This document shows positions 7,840-16,852 of a stretch of DNA of 54,485 nt, piece by piece. The position numbers were made by a program, and so were the translations under genes. The notes below the pieces were generated by a model, which saw only the letters and a list, made by a program, of their open reading frames with translations, made no database searches and was not told the origin of the DNA. The stretch is from positions 1 to 54,485 of the forward strand of contig CALWGP010000003.1 of the NCBI GenBank assembly GCA_944380095.1, read 5' to 3'. The stretch is from an uncultured Lachnospiraceae bacterium (GTDB taxonomy: Bacteria; Bacillota; Clostridia; Lachnospirales; Lachnospiraceae). Every line of letters starts with the position of its first letter. Position 1 is the first letter of the stretch.

Positions 7840-9379
7840 GTGAAAGGAATAAAAAAGAAAAAAATTTGGATCGCCGGCACAGCGGTCGTTTTTGTATGCA
7901 TCGCCGGCGTGACGGGAATTTATCTGTATTGGAACCGCGAGAGCGAGCCTTCCATGCCCCAGCTGCCGGAGGGGATGCAACTGTCGGAAAATGTCATTAC
8001 GGCTTCCGGGCTGACCTCGGCAGGGATGGAAGAGGAAAGCTGGGAACTTGGTTTTCTGGAAGACGGCCTTTACGTGGAAGAAACCTATCTGAATCTGGGC
8101 GATGAAGTGGAAGCGGGCACGCCGGTTTTCAAAGTATCGGAAGACAGTTTGGAATCGGCCAGGAGGGAACTGGAAAAGGCGGTAACCGAAACTTCCTTAA
8201 ACCGCCGGGAAGGGGAAATTACTTACCAGACCGGCGTCATCGACGCCCAAAAGGAACGGGATCTTGCCGCCGCAGAAGCGGCGTATGCGCAGGCTGTCTA
8301 TGACAATGCACAAAAAGAGGCACAGGATTCCCTGGACGACATTCAAAAGCAGGTAGATGAAGCCGCAAAAAAGGTGGAAGAATACACGGCCTCTATCGAA
8401 GAAGATTATTACTATACTTATTATAAAGTAGGAGAGCTGGAAGCGACCTGGAAGGAAAACGCGGCGCTGCTGATGGAACTTTATGAAACCTGGGATGTGG
8501 ACAGTCTGGAAGGTGTTTTCGGAGGATCCGGAGGGAAAAACGGGGTCGGCTATGTGACCAACCAGGTGACCCAGTCTTTAGGAACTTCCGCCGGCAATGC
8601 CTCTCCAGGCGGGGAGGAAAGCTCCCCTGATGCAGCGCCGGCTGCCGGAGAACTTCCGGAAGGGTCCGGGGAATACTTTCAGCTGGCTGACGGCCATGAA
8701 CGCAAAGGTGGATGCCCAGACCCTGATCGAAAATCTGGAATCGGAAATAGAAGGGCTGCAGGATTCCATCGAAGAGCAGAATGCCGAAATGGAAGATTTA
8801 AACGCCCAGCTGACACAGGCCCAGAAGGAGCTGGAAACCGGGACCATTGAAGCGGAAAGCCTCAGACAGACCAGGAAGATCAATCTGGAAAGCGCGGAGG
8901 AAATCTACAGCGTAAAGACCCAGCTGGCGCAGGCGGATACGCAAAACGCCCTGGAGGACTATGAAGAGGCGCAGGAACGGATGTCAAAGCTGGATACCTA
9001 CTTGGCAAACGGACAGATCTGCGCTTTAGACAGCGGTGTGATTACTGACGTGACCATCGGCGCAGGGGACGGCCTGGAAGAAGGAAGCGAGCTGATTTCC
9101 ATTAACGATTATGAAGATGTAACCATTACGGTAACCCTGGAAGAGACGGAAATGGAGCTGGCCTTTTTGGGGGCGAAAGCCGAAATTAGTTTTTCCGCCT
9201 TCCCGGATGAAATTTTCCAGGGAGAAGTTACAAAAATCGGAGACGCCCAGATCGACAGCAACACCAACCGGACGACTTATGAAGTGGTAGTGACCGTTTT
9301 GGAAAACGGTTCCCGCCTGTATGAAGGAATGAGTGCGGAAGTGACCTTTATACGCACGCAGGAAGAGGTGACGGAATGA
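7840..9379 (+). pseudogene. HlyD/MacA-like membrane fusion protein, frameshifted
   Basis: Read across one frameshift this is a roughly 512-residue adaptor. It has an N-terminal membrane anchor (about residues 8-28), a lipoyl-like half (YLNLGDEVEAGTPVFKVSE), a long coiled coil rich in Glu/Ala/Gln, then the second lipoyl half and beta-barrel (SGVITDVTIGAGDGLEEGSEL onward). Gram-positive versions link an ABC exporter to the cell wall space. The first frame is coherent to about 8670 and the second from there to 9379. Removing one G from GGGG (8668-8671) joins them. As written the product would lose the beta-barrel. It overlaps the permease by ATGA (9376-9379). It may be a real mutation or a sequencing error. 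Confidence 0.82.
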
Positions 9380-10764
9380 GACTGACGGAAATTCTGAAGC
9401 TGGTACGGCTGAACCTGTCCCAGAATAAATCGAAAGTGATCCTGACTTCCACCGGAATCCTGGTCGGCGCGGCCACCATTATGCTGGTGATTGCCATCGG
9501 TACCGGAGGAAAGGAAGAAGTGGCGGAGCAGTTTCAGAACTTAAATGCGGGAGCCATCGATATTTCCTATGAATATGAAGGAAACAGCGGTTTTGGCGGC
9601 GGAATGTCCGGAGGCGGAATGCCCGGAGGCGGGGGCGGAATGCCCTCCGGCGGCGCGGCGCCGTCCATGCCTTCCGGGGGCGGAATGCCGTCCATGCCCT
9701 CCGGCGGTGCAATGCCGTCCATGCCCTCCGGGGACTTCGGCGGTTTTGGGGGATTTCCCGGGATGGACGGCTTTGGGCAGCAGAATACGGAGCAGATTAT
9801 TTTGTCTACCGACGAAACCGGTGCGCTGGAAGAAGGAGTCGAAGGACTTTCGGCCGTTACCATTTCCTATACGTCCCGGGCGGACGCCCAGGGCGGGGAA
9901 CTGGAAGAAGCCCAGTCCTATACCGTGGCGGGGGTGAAGGAAAACTATGCCAAAATCAGCAACCTCACCATGGAAATCGGGGAATTTTTCACGGAAGAAA
10001 ACGACGAGTACAAGGAACGAACCTGCGTACTGGGCTACGATGTGGCCCAGGAGATGTTTGGCAGCGCGCTGGCTGCTTACGACGAGTCCGTTTACATTGA
10101 CAACCGTCCTTATGTGGTAAACGGAGTGCTGTCCCAGATGGGGACCGTGGCTTCCGGCATCAGCCCGGATGAAGCGATTTTTATCCCCTATGAAACGGGA
10201 ATCAAATACATTACCGGGAAAGACGTCAGTCCCACCATCACCCTGGTGGCGGAAAAAGTGGACGAAGTGGAAAGTGTAATGGAACAGGCAAAGGATGTGC
10301 TGGCGCAGCTTTGGCCCAACGCTGTCTTCACCATGTCCGATGCGGGAAGCAAGATGGAAGCAGCTTCCGCGTCCAATGAAACCCTGACTTTGCTGCTGGC
10401 GGCCATGGCGATCATCGTCTTTATTGTGGGCGGGATCGGGATCATGAACGTGCTGTTTGTTTCCGTCCGGGAGAGGACCAACGAAATCGGTATTTTAAAG
10501 GCCATCGGCTGCAGCAAAAAGGATATCCTGCTGGAGTTTTTGATGGAAGCCGCCTGCATCAGCTTTATCGGCTCCGTGCTGGGCGTACTGCTTGCGCTTG
10601 GGATTACCCCCGTGATCGAACAGCTTTCGGTACGGGTGGAACTTTCCGTCTGGGGAGGGGTGCTTTCTTTGCTGTTTGGCTCTCTGACCGGGACGATTTT
10701 CGGCTTTTATCCCGCATGGAAAGCTTCCAGACTGATCCCTGTGGAAGCCCTGAATCAGGAATAA
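9376..10764 (+). CDS. MacB/FtsX-type ABC exporter permease with Met/Pro/Ser/Gly tract
   Basis: The 462-residue protein has the MacB layout. A first membrane helix lies at about 22-43, followed by an external MacB-PCD-like domain and three C-terminal helices from about 335. The family signature NVLFVSVRERTNEIGILKAIG sits after the second helix. Its oddity is residues 70-136, a low-complexity external tract of repeated GGGMP, SMPSGG and PSMPSG units, with DNA repeats of about 18-33 bp. It is translationally coupled to the adaptor gene before it and followed by the ATPase, so the three encode one exporter. The substrate is unknown; peptides or antimicrobial compounds are typical of the family. 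Confidence 0.88.
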   Translation: MRLTEILKLVRLNLSQNKSKVILTSTGILVGAATIMLVIAIGTGGKEEVAEQFQNLNAGAIDISYEYEGNSGFGGGMSGGGMPGGGGGMPSGGAAPSMPSGGGMPSMPSGGAMPSMPSGDFGGFGGFPGMDGFGQQNTEQIILSTDETGALEEGVEGLSAVTISYTSRADAQGGELEEAQSYTVAGVKENYAKISNLTMEIGEFFTEENDEYKERTCVLGYDVAQEMFGSALAAYDESVYIDNRPYVVNGVLSQMGTVASGISPDEAIFIPYETGIKYITGKDVSPTITLVAEKVDEVESVMEQAKDVLAQLWPNAVFTMSDAGSKMEAASASNETLTLLLAAMAIIVFIVGGIGIMNVLFVSVRERTNEIGILKAIGCSKKDILLEFLMEAACISFIGSVLGVLLALGITPVIEQLSVRVELSVWGGVLSLLFGSLTGTIFGFYPAWKASRLIPVEALNQE

Positions 10765-10793
10765 TCCGGCAACGGACGAAAAGGAGACGGAAA

Positions 10794-11501
10794 ATGAGCG
10801 CAGAATCCGAAAAAAAAGAAATCGTAACGACGGAAATCATAAAGATGGAGAACATCAATAAAGGATATCGGCTGGGGGAAGAAATGGTGCCGGTATTGAG
10901 GGATGTTTGTTTTTCGGTGGAAAAAGGGGAATTTGTGGCGATTTTGGGTCCTTCCGGATCCGGGAAGACCACGCTGATGAACATTATCGGCTGTATGGAT
11001 GTGGCAGACAGCGGGAGCTATTTTTTGAATGGGGAAGCGATCCATGAAATGCCACAAGACAGGCTAAACGAAATCCGAAACCGGGAAATCGGCTTTATTT
11101 TCCAAAATTATCAGCTGATTCCCACTTATAATATCCTTCAGAATATCATCATGCCCCTGGTGGTGCGGGGAATGACCAGCAGGGAGGCGGAAGAAATCTG
11201 TATGCCCTTCATTGAGCTTCTGGGAATTTCCCACCGGCTAAACCATAAGCCAAACGAACTTTCCGGCGGTCAGAAGCAGCGTGTTTCCATCGCCCGGGCA
11301 CTGGCGGGCCAGCCGGCCATCCTGCTGGCCGACGAGCCCACGGGGGCGCTGGATTCCTCCAGCGGCAAGGATGTGCTGAATCTGTTTGAAAAAATCAACG
11401 CAATGGGCAATACCATCGTAATGATCACCCATGACTTAAATGTGGCGCAGCGCGCCAAACGCATCGTACATATGATAGACGGCCGTCTCAGTAGCGGTTA
11501 A
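10794..11501 (+). CDS. ABC exporter ATP-binding subunit (MacB/LolD type)
   Basis: The 235-residue ATPase has Walker A GPSGSGKTT, a Q-loop (FIFQNYQLIPTYN), signature LSGGQKQR, Walker B ILLADEPTGALD and the switch His in MITHD. It powers the permease encoded 29 bp upstream. It starts at ATG 10794 behind AAAAGGAGA; upstream in-frame codons lie inside the permease. The first 15 residues, before the domain, are highly charged. The end overlaps the convergent ABC-class ATPase gene by 14 bp, leaving no room for an ordinary terminator. Confidence 0.92.
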   Translation: MSAESEKKEIVTTEIIKMENINKGYRLGEEMVPVLRDVCFSVEKGEFVAILGPSGSGKTTLMNIIGCMDVADSGSYFLNGEAIHEMPQDRLNEIRNREIGFIFQNYQLIPTYNILQNIIMPLVVRGMTSREAEEICMPFIELLGISHRLNHKPNELSGGQKQRVSIARALAGQPAILLADEPTGALDSSSGKDVLNLFEKINAMGNTIVMITHDLNVAQRAKRIVHMIDGRLSSG

Positions 11502-13257
11502 AGCAGGCGAAAATTTCCTGCCTGCGGGGAAGGGCCAGCCCGGTGGGCACATAGGCAGAATCGCAGAGGGCAGAAAGCCCTTTTTGGGCAACCAGGTTTT
11601 CCAATGCGTCCACCAAAGCGGTGAGGGTCATATTCCGGTCCCCAAAGTGTTCCTTCGCATAGCGCAGGAAATAGGAGAGGGCCGCAGTCTGTTCGGAATC
11701 TACCAGCTGTTCCACATACCTTAGGTCCACGGTTTCCCTGTCGATGGAGAAAGATGTTTTTCCCAGGGTCTTAAGCTTTGCATGTTCCTGGCGGGAAGAG
11801 TCCTTCCTGCCATAGCGGCTATCGTGTCCGCGGTCCTTCCCGCTGCCCTGCGGATCGCAGGCGTTTTTTTGAAAAGATTGATTGACCGATGCAGTCAACG
11901 GGCTGATCCTTTGGAAAGAGGGGAGGGAGAACCCGTCCGCATGGAAGGTTTCCGTTCCGCGGCGTTTAAGCACATCCGCCACCCGGTCCGTGATGTCCAG
12001 CGCACGGTAGCTGTCCATCTGCAGCACCGTGTCCGCAATGTAGAAATAGGATCCGCAGCTTCCCACCACCAGTATGGTGGATACGCCCGCTTTGTCATAC
12101 AGATCCCGTGCCCTGTCCAGAAACGGGGTAATGGGTTCTTTGTTTTTGCTGATGACCTGCTGCATGAGGGCGTCCCGTACCATGAAGTTGGTGGCGGAAG
12201 TATCCTCGTCAATGAGAAACAGCCGACAGGAAGCTTCCAGGCTTTCCACAATGGCCGCAGCCTGGGAAGTACTGCCGCTGGCGTCAAGGGTGGAAAAACG
12301 CCGGGTATCCGCCCCGTTTGGAAGGTCGTTGATAAACAGGGAAATGTCCACCCCCGTGATTTTGCGTCCGTCCTCCGCCCGCAGCTTGACAGCCGTATGG
12401 TCGGTAATCACGTATTCCCGGCCGTCCCCGGCGATGTGGTCATAGACGCCTCTTTCCAGCGCTTTCAGCAGGGTGGATTTCCCGTGATACCCGCCGCCGG
12501 CAATCAGGGTGATCCCCTTTTTGACCCCCATGCCCCGCAGCGCTCCGTGATGGGGCAGCATCAGGGTGACGGCAAGGCTGTCCGGGGAAGTAAAAGGGAT
12601 GGCCTTTTGCATGGGCCGGTCGGAAACGCCGCTTTCCCTGGGGAGGATGGAACCGTCTGCCACAAAAGCGGCCAGTCCCAGCGCTTCCAGCTGTCCGCGG
12701 ATATAGTGCTGGTCTTCGCTCAGAAAAACCGCCTGCTCCACCTGGGAAGCGGGGAGGGAACGGTAAAAAAGGGAGGACAGGACGCAGCGCGGAAGATAGT
12801 CAAAAAGGATTTTTTTCAGTTCGCCTGCCAGCACCGTGCGGCCTGCGGCAGGGAATCCCACTTCAAAGCGGACCACCAGGTCGGAAGGGGTAAACTCGCA
12901 GGCCGTGCGGGACAGTACTTCCTGCCCCGGCCGGCTGACTCCGATAAGGCCGCTTTTGCCGGAACCTCCCGCCTGGAAGGTAAAACGGCTCACGGCGCGG
13001 CCAAAGCCGCGCAGGATATAGTCTGCCAGCGCAGTGCGCTTGTGGGGCGCATCCAGGAAGGCTTCCGGGAATCCCGCCCGCCTGCGGCCGATATGGACGC
13101 TTAAGCGGGACGGGGAAGCAAAAGGATCCCCCTGCACATGGTCGATGGAGAGGATATAGTCTTTGAAATCATAGGCGCCCGCCAGGGATTTGTAGGCCGG
13201 GTAGCCCTTGTGGTCGATGGAGCGCAAAAGCTGCTCCAGTTCGCTTGCCTGTTTCAT
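11488..13257 (-). CDS. ABC-class ATPase (COG3044/PF09818 family)
   Basis: The 589-residue protein matches the family annotated as predicted ATPase of the ABC class. It has no membrane segment and no partner permease. Visible marks are GRGFGRAVSRFTFQAGGSGKSG-like glycine-rich residues near 85, a Walker-A-like GGGYHGKSTLL near 255, and RLFLIDEDTSATNFM as the Walker B region, near 345. ILVVGSCGSYFYIAD follows. The middle-to-late region (about 465-500) is a charged, low-complexity linker. The biological role of the family is not established. The start at 13257 precedes the DegV gene in the minus-strand direction by 17 bp, so the two are probably one operon with degV first. Confidence 0.82.
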   Translation of the reverse strand: MKQASELEQLLRSIDHKGYPAYKSLAGAYDFKDYILSIDHVQGDPFASPSRLSVHIGRRRAGFPEAFLDAPHKRTALADYILRGFGRAVSRFTFQAGGSGKSGLIGVSRPGQEVLSRTACEFTPSDLVVRFEVGFPAAGRTVLAGELKKILFDYLPRCVLSSLFYRSLPASQVEQAVFLSEDQHYIRGQLEALGLAAFVADGSILPRESGVSDRPMQKAIPFTSPDSLAVTLMLPHHGALRGMGVKKGITLIAGGGYHGKSTLLKALERGVYDHIAGDGREYVITDHTAVKLRAEDGRKITGVDISLFINDLPNGADTRRFSTLDASGSTSQAAAIVESLEASCRLFLIDEDTSATNFMVRDALMQQVISKNKEPITPFLDRARDLYDKAGVSTILVVGSCGSYFYIADTVLQMDSYRALDITDRVADVLKRRGTETFHADGFSLPSFQRISPLTASVNQSFQKNACDPQGSGKDRGHDSRYGRKDSSRQEHAKLKTLGKTSFSIDRETVDLRYVEQLVDSEQTAALSYFLRYAKEHFGDRNMTLTALVDALENLVAQKGLSALCDSAYVPTGLALPRRQEIFACFNRY

Positions 13258-13274
13258 TCCGGATCAGATTCCTT

Positions 13275-14150
13275 TCAGTTCTCCTTTACGTTCCCGTAAT
13301 ACAGGATGCCGATGGCGCCGGGGCCGGCGTGGGTGCCGATGCTGGGGCTGATGTCGTTGATGATGATGTTGGTAAAACCGGTTTCGCTGCGCACATAATC
13401 AGCCACCAGCTGCGCGTCTTGCAGGCAGTTGCCGTGCACGATGCCTACCGGGATGGAATAATCGGGAGTTTCGGGAAGGGTTTCCTTCATCCGGTCCACC
13501 AGTTTGCGGAGGCTCTTTTTCCGCCCCCTTACCGTGCCGGCAGAGGTCAGCTTCCCTTCTGCGTTTACATACAGGAAGGGCTTTAAATTCAGGGCGGATC
13601 CCACCACCGCGGTGGTCTTGGAAACCCGGCCGCCCCGCTGTAAGTGGAACAGGTCGTCCACGGTGAACTGGACGTTCATATGGGTTTTGAATTCTTCCAG
13701 ATAAGCCGCCGTTTCTTCCAGCGTATGGCCGGCGCTGCGGTACAGGTCGCCCTGCATGACCATAATGGCTTCGCTTAGGGAAACGTTGAGGGAATCGATG
13801 ACAATAATGCGGCTGTCCGGATAGTCCTCCATCAGGTCCCGGGCAGTGACGCAGACGTTGTTATAGCTGCCGGAAAGGGCGGAGGAAAAGGCCACATGGA
13901 GGATGTCGTATCCTTGCTGTAAAAGGGCCTCGAACCTGTCGCGGATCACCGCAGGGTTGTTGGCCTGGCTGCCGGGCAGCTCCCCGTTTTTCATCCGCTG
14001 GTAAAACTCGGCGGGCTCCATGTTGAGCTCGTCCCCGTATACCGTATCCCCGAAGGAATAATACTGGGGAATAATGGTGGTGGAATGTGCCTGGATGTAA
14101 GAAGCAGGCAGATCCGAATTGGAATCCGTGGTAATTACAAAAGGTCTCAT
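13275..14150 (-). CDS. DegV family protein (fatty-acid-binding, FakB-like)
   Basis: DegV proteins bind a fatty acid; as FakB they present it to FakA for phosphorylation. The 291-residue protein has the N-terminal TTDSNSDLP motif, the fatty-acid headgroup region AFSSALSGSYNN near residue 90, the middle domain (LFHLQRGGRVSK) and the final HAGPGAIGILYYG. The usual T-S-Q loop reads GSQANN here. Its kinase partner FakA is encoded at 28862-30577. It is probably first in a minus-strand operon with the ABC-class ATPase. A weak GAAGGG precedes the start. Confidence 0.88.
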   Translation of the reverse strand: MRPFVITTDSNSDLPASYIQAHSTTIIPQYYSFGDTVYGDELNMEPAEFYQRMKNGELPGSQANNPAVIRDRFEALLQQGYDILHVAFSSALSGSYNNVCVTARDLMEDYPDSRIIVIDSLNVSLSEAIMVMQGDLYRSAGHTLEETAAYLEEFKTHMNVQFTVDDLFHLQRGGRVSKTTAVVGSALNLKPFLYVNAEGKLTSAGTVRGRKKSLRKLVDRMKETLPETPDYSIPVGIVHGNCLQDAQLVADYVRSETGFTNIIINDISPSIGTHAGPGAIGILYYGNVKEN

Positions 14151-14261
14151 GGTGTTTTTTCCCTTCTTTGAAATTCGTTGTTTTACGTCAAAAATACATT
14201 GTTATCCATTATAAAGACCCCAAAAAAGATTGTCAATAAGAGCGCTTTGGCGGATAATGTA

Positions 14262-14290
14262 TGGAAAGGGAGAGTGGGATGTGCTATAAT
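14262..14290 (+). promoter_or_regulatory. Promoter for the 14326 operon
   Basis: TATAAT at 14285-14290 with a weak -35 TGGAAA at 14262-14267 and a 17-bp spacer. A ribosome site AAAGGAG follows before ATG 14326. Confidence 0.55.
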
Positions 14291-14325
14291 GCAATTCGAT
14301 ATCAAACACATAAAAGGAGCAGGGG

Positions 14326-15081
14326 ATGAAATTTCAGGAAGAGCTGATTTCCAAACTTATGACATATTTTACCGTGATTTTGCTGCTGGGAATCCTGATT
14401 TTTGAGGCCTGGTCGCTGCAGAGGGAACGCGGTTTCCGCAAGGAAGCGGAGGATACGGCCACCACGGCGCTTGACAATGTGGACAACCTGTCGAGTTTAA
14501 ACGACAGGCTGGAACAGGAAAACGAAAGCCTTGCCGCGCGTCTGAAAGAGTGGGAACCCTATCTTTCCCTGGCGGAGAGCGCGGAGATGGTAGCCTTAAA
14601 GAGGGAACTGTTTACCCATCCCGTCTTAATCCCGCAGCAGGCGGCGCAGGCCCTTGCCAGGGAAATTGAAGAAGAAAAGGCAGGGTATGGCGGCGGGGAC
14701 GCCCCGGCCGGGGAGGAAGGGACAGACGGGGAAGGGACCGGTCTGGAATTTGAATTTCACAAAGACGACGGGGAACCCGTCTTTTTCCCTCTGAGCACCC
14801 AGGTGGTGGAGGCGGATAACTGCCTGATTTACACGGTGGCTTACGAAAAGACCAGCGGCCGCAGGCTGGGGCTTTTGTATGAGGTAAACCTGGAGCAGAT
14901 CCGCAGGGAAGCTTTGGAGCAGGAAACAGAAGAAGCGGCGGAAGAAACGGATGCCCGGGCCCAAGACGGCGGGGAAGGGCTTGGGGAGGAAGAAGCGGCG
15001 GAAGAAATCCCGGCCGGATGGGCCTGCGTGGCATACAATACGGGCAGCGGCTGGAACGGCGTAGAAGAGGACGGGGAGTAA
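14326..15081 (+). CDS. Membrane-anchored coiled-coil protein of unknown function
   Basis: I do not recognise a family. The 251-residue protein has one membrane helix at about residues 11-27 and a coiled coil at about 35-75 (DNLSSLNDRLEQENESLAARL). A very acidic Gly/Glu linker follows, then a small folded-looking region (about 145-195, FEFHKDDGEPVFFPLSTQVV) and a Glu/Ala-rich tail. The single N-terminal helix suggests most of the protein lies on one side of the membrane, probably outside. It has its own promoter and AAAGGAG site. The TPR gene starts 7 bp after its stop, so the two are likely co-expressed. Confidence 0.7.
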   Translation: MKFQEELISKLMTYFTVILLLGILIFEAWSLQRERGFRKEAEDTATTALDNVDNLSSLNDRLEQENESLAARLKEWEPYLSLAESAEMVALKRELFTHPVLIPQQAAQALAREIEEEKAGYGGGDAPAGEEGTDGEGTGLEFEFHKDDGEPVFFPLSTQVVEADNCLIYTVAYEKTSGRRLGLLYEVNLEQIRREALEQETEEAAEETDARAQDGGEGLGEEEAAEEIPAGWACVAYNTGSGWNGVEEDGE

Positions 15082-15087
15082 AAGACC

Positions 15088-15888
15088 ATGAGAACCGAAG
15101 AAGCGTTAAAATCCTGCTGCGACAGGGCAAGGCAGGAACGGGATTATACAGCCTATCTGCAGGCCGAAAGCGGGCTGGCAGACCTTTATCTGAAAGCCGG
15201 ACGGTTTGAAGAGGCGTTTCTTGCCGCGGAAGATGTGCTGATGCTGATGGAAGAGCTGAATCTGGAAGAAACGGAAAGTTTTGGGGCGGCCTTGGTGCAG
15301 GCCGCCGTCGCCTGCCGGGAATCCGGACGCAGCCGGGAAGCGCTGAAAAACTTTACCCGGGCGCTGCGGTTATTTGAGTCCCTCTGTAAGCCGCAGGACG
15401 GGCGGTTCGCTTTTTTGCAGCATCAGATCGGCCAGCTGCTTGAGCAGCTGGGAGAAGGGGACAAGGCGGCCGCTTTTTGGGAAAACGCCCTGAAATTACT
15501 GGGAAAGCGTCCGGACGAACAGGCACAGGCCGCGCAGATAAAGACAGACCTGGCCCTGCTGGCCCTGAAAGAACAGCAGCCCCAAAAGGCGCAGGAACTT
15601 TTCCGGGAGGCGGCGGCCGGATTTGAAAGCTGCAGCCGTCAGGAGGACGTCCGCTACAGCGCCGCCCTGGCAGGGCTGGGGGAGGCGCTGTTTTCCCAGG
15701 GACGGCTGGAAAAGGCGCTGGAAGCTTATGAACGGGCGCTGGCTGTCATTGAAGAGCAGTTTGGGAAAAATGAGAGCTACTCCATTCTGTGCCGAAACTG
15801 CGCGGCCATCTGCCGGCGCTTAGGAGAGGACGGCCGTGCCGGACGCTTTGAAAAAGCGGCGCTCGGCGGACTGGGAGAAAAAGATTGA
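15088..15888 (+). CDS. Tetratricopeptide-repeat protein
   Basis: The 266-residue soluble protein consists almost wholly of helical repeats of about 34-40 residues. TPR-like units include LADLYLKAGRFEEAFLAAED, ALFSQGRLEKALEAYERALA and QIGQLLEQLGEGDKAAAFWE. It has no signal peptide, so it probably acts as a cytoplasmic scaffold. It sits between a coiled-coil membrane protein and the NusG-II gene, and its stop overlaps the next start (TTGA at 15885-15888), which implies translational coupling. The partner is unknown. Confidence 0.82.
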   Translation: MRTEEALKSCCDRARQERDYTAYLQAESGLADLYLKAGRFEEAFLAAEDVLMLMEELNLEETESFGAALVQAAVACRESGRSREALKNFTRALRLFESLCKPQDGRFAFLQHQIGQLLEQLGEGDKAAAFWENALKLLGKRPDEQAQAAQIKTDLALLALKEQQPQKAQELFREAAAGFESCSRQEDVRYSAALAGLGEALFSQGRLEKALEAYERALAVIEEQFGKNESYSILCRNCAAICRRLGEDGRAGRFEKAALGGLGEKD

Positions 15889-16298
15889 AACATATGTTCG
15901 GATGTGCTAAAATAAATCCCGGAAAGCTGCAAAAGGCCGACGGGATCCTGATTGCGGCCGTTTTGGCGGGCGCACTGTTTGTCGGGCTGGTTTCCCATGC
16001 GCTGCGCCTGCAGGATCCGCCCATGACCGCAGTGATCGAGCAGGACGGGCGGGAGCTGATGCGCCTGCCTTTGAAGACAGGGCAGCAGGTCAGGATTGAA
16101 AGCAGGGACGGCGGGTACAATGTGGTTGAGATCGGTACGGACGGCGTAAGGATCACACAGGCCGACTGCCCGGACCTGACCTGCGTGCATCAGGGCATGA
16201 TCTTTCATACCGGCGAGACCATCGTCTGTCTGCCCCACCGGCTGACGGTCCGGCTGGAGGGGGGGACGGACAACGGTCCGGACGCCGTGACAGGGTAG
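15885..16298 (+). CDS. NusG domain II-containing membrane-anchored protein (EetA-like)
   Basis: The 137-residue protein has an N-terminal membrane helix (about 20-41) followed by a NusG domain II, with the family motif DCPDLTCVHQG near residues 102-112. Despite the name it is not the transcription factor NusG. The pairing with a Gx transporter gene next door recalls the EetA–EetB pair in extracellular electron transfer loci of Listeria and Enterococcus. That parallel is from memory of those loci, and no other electron-transfer genes are seen here. I chose TTG 15885, seven bases after GGGAG; ATG 15894 is the alternative. It overlaps the TPR gene by 4 bp. Confidence 0.82.
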   Translation: MKHMFGCAKINPGKLQKADGILIAAVLAGALFVGLVSHALRLQDPPMTAVIEQDGRELMRLPLKTGQQVRIESRDGGYNVVEIGTDGVRITQADCPDLTCVHQGMIFHTGETIVCLPHRLTVRLEGGTDNGPDAVTG

Positions 16299-16310
16299 GG
16301 ACAGGATATT

Positions 16311-16817
16311 ATGAAACGAAAAACGGCTGTTTTGGGGATGCTGGCCGCTGCGGCCCTCCTGCTGTCTTATGTGGAATCGATTTTGCCTCTGACGCCGGGG
16401 ATTGCGGGCATCAAGCTGGGGCTTCCCAATTTGCTTGTGGTCCTCTGCCTTTATCTGTATGGATGGAAGGAAGCGCTTGGGATGAATCTTGTCCGGGTGC
16501 TGCTTTCTTCTTTTTTGTTCGGAAATTTATACGGGCTGCTTTACAGTCTCTGCGGCGCCCTGCTTTCTTTTGCTGCCATGGGGCTTTCCAAACGTTTTGG
16601 ACGTTTTTCCATGGTAGGGGTGAGCGTCTGGGGCGGGGTAGCGCACAATGTGGGACAGCTGCTGGCGGCCATTTTTGTGGTACAGACGCCCCAGGTGGCC
16701 TATTATCTGCCGTGGCTTGCGGCCGCCGGCTGCCTAGCCGGTATTTTCAACGGCGTCTGCGCCCGGTCCGTGCTGATTCATCTGCCGTCCGGCCGGGGGA
16801 CAGGGCGGGAATTTTAA
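16311..16817 (+). CDS. Gx transporter family protein (Hpre_diP_synt_I family, EetB-like)
   Basis: The 168-residue integral membrane protein has about five hydrophobic helices. The N-terminal VESILPLTPGIAGIKLGLPN region is typical of the PF07456 family, once called heptaprenyl diphosphate synthase component I. The GGVAHNVGQLLAA segment is also characteristic. It resembles small S-component-like transporters, but its substrate is not known. It follows the NusG-II gene by 12 bp, an arrangement seen widely in Firmicutes. ruvA begins 35 bp downstream. Confidence 0.85.
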   Translation: MKRKTAVLGMLAAAALLLSYVESILPLTPGIAGIKLGLPNLLVVLCLYLYGWKEALGMNLVRVLLSSFLFGNLYGLLYSLCGALLSFAAMGLSKRFGRFSMVGVSVWGGVAHNVGQLLAAIFVVQTPQVAYYLPWLAAAGCLAGIFNGVCARSVLIHLPSGRGTGREF

Positions 16818-16852
16818 AAACGGGACAAAAACTCTTTGCATGGAGGGAAAAG

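Noticed and set aside
11782..13104. 440-codon open frame on the + strand
   Set aside because: It runs antisense inside the ABC-class ATPase gene, has no family features and no ribosome site. GC-rich genes often leave long open antisense frames.
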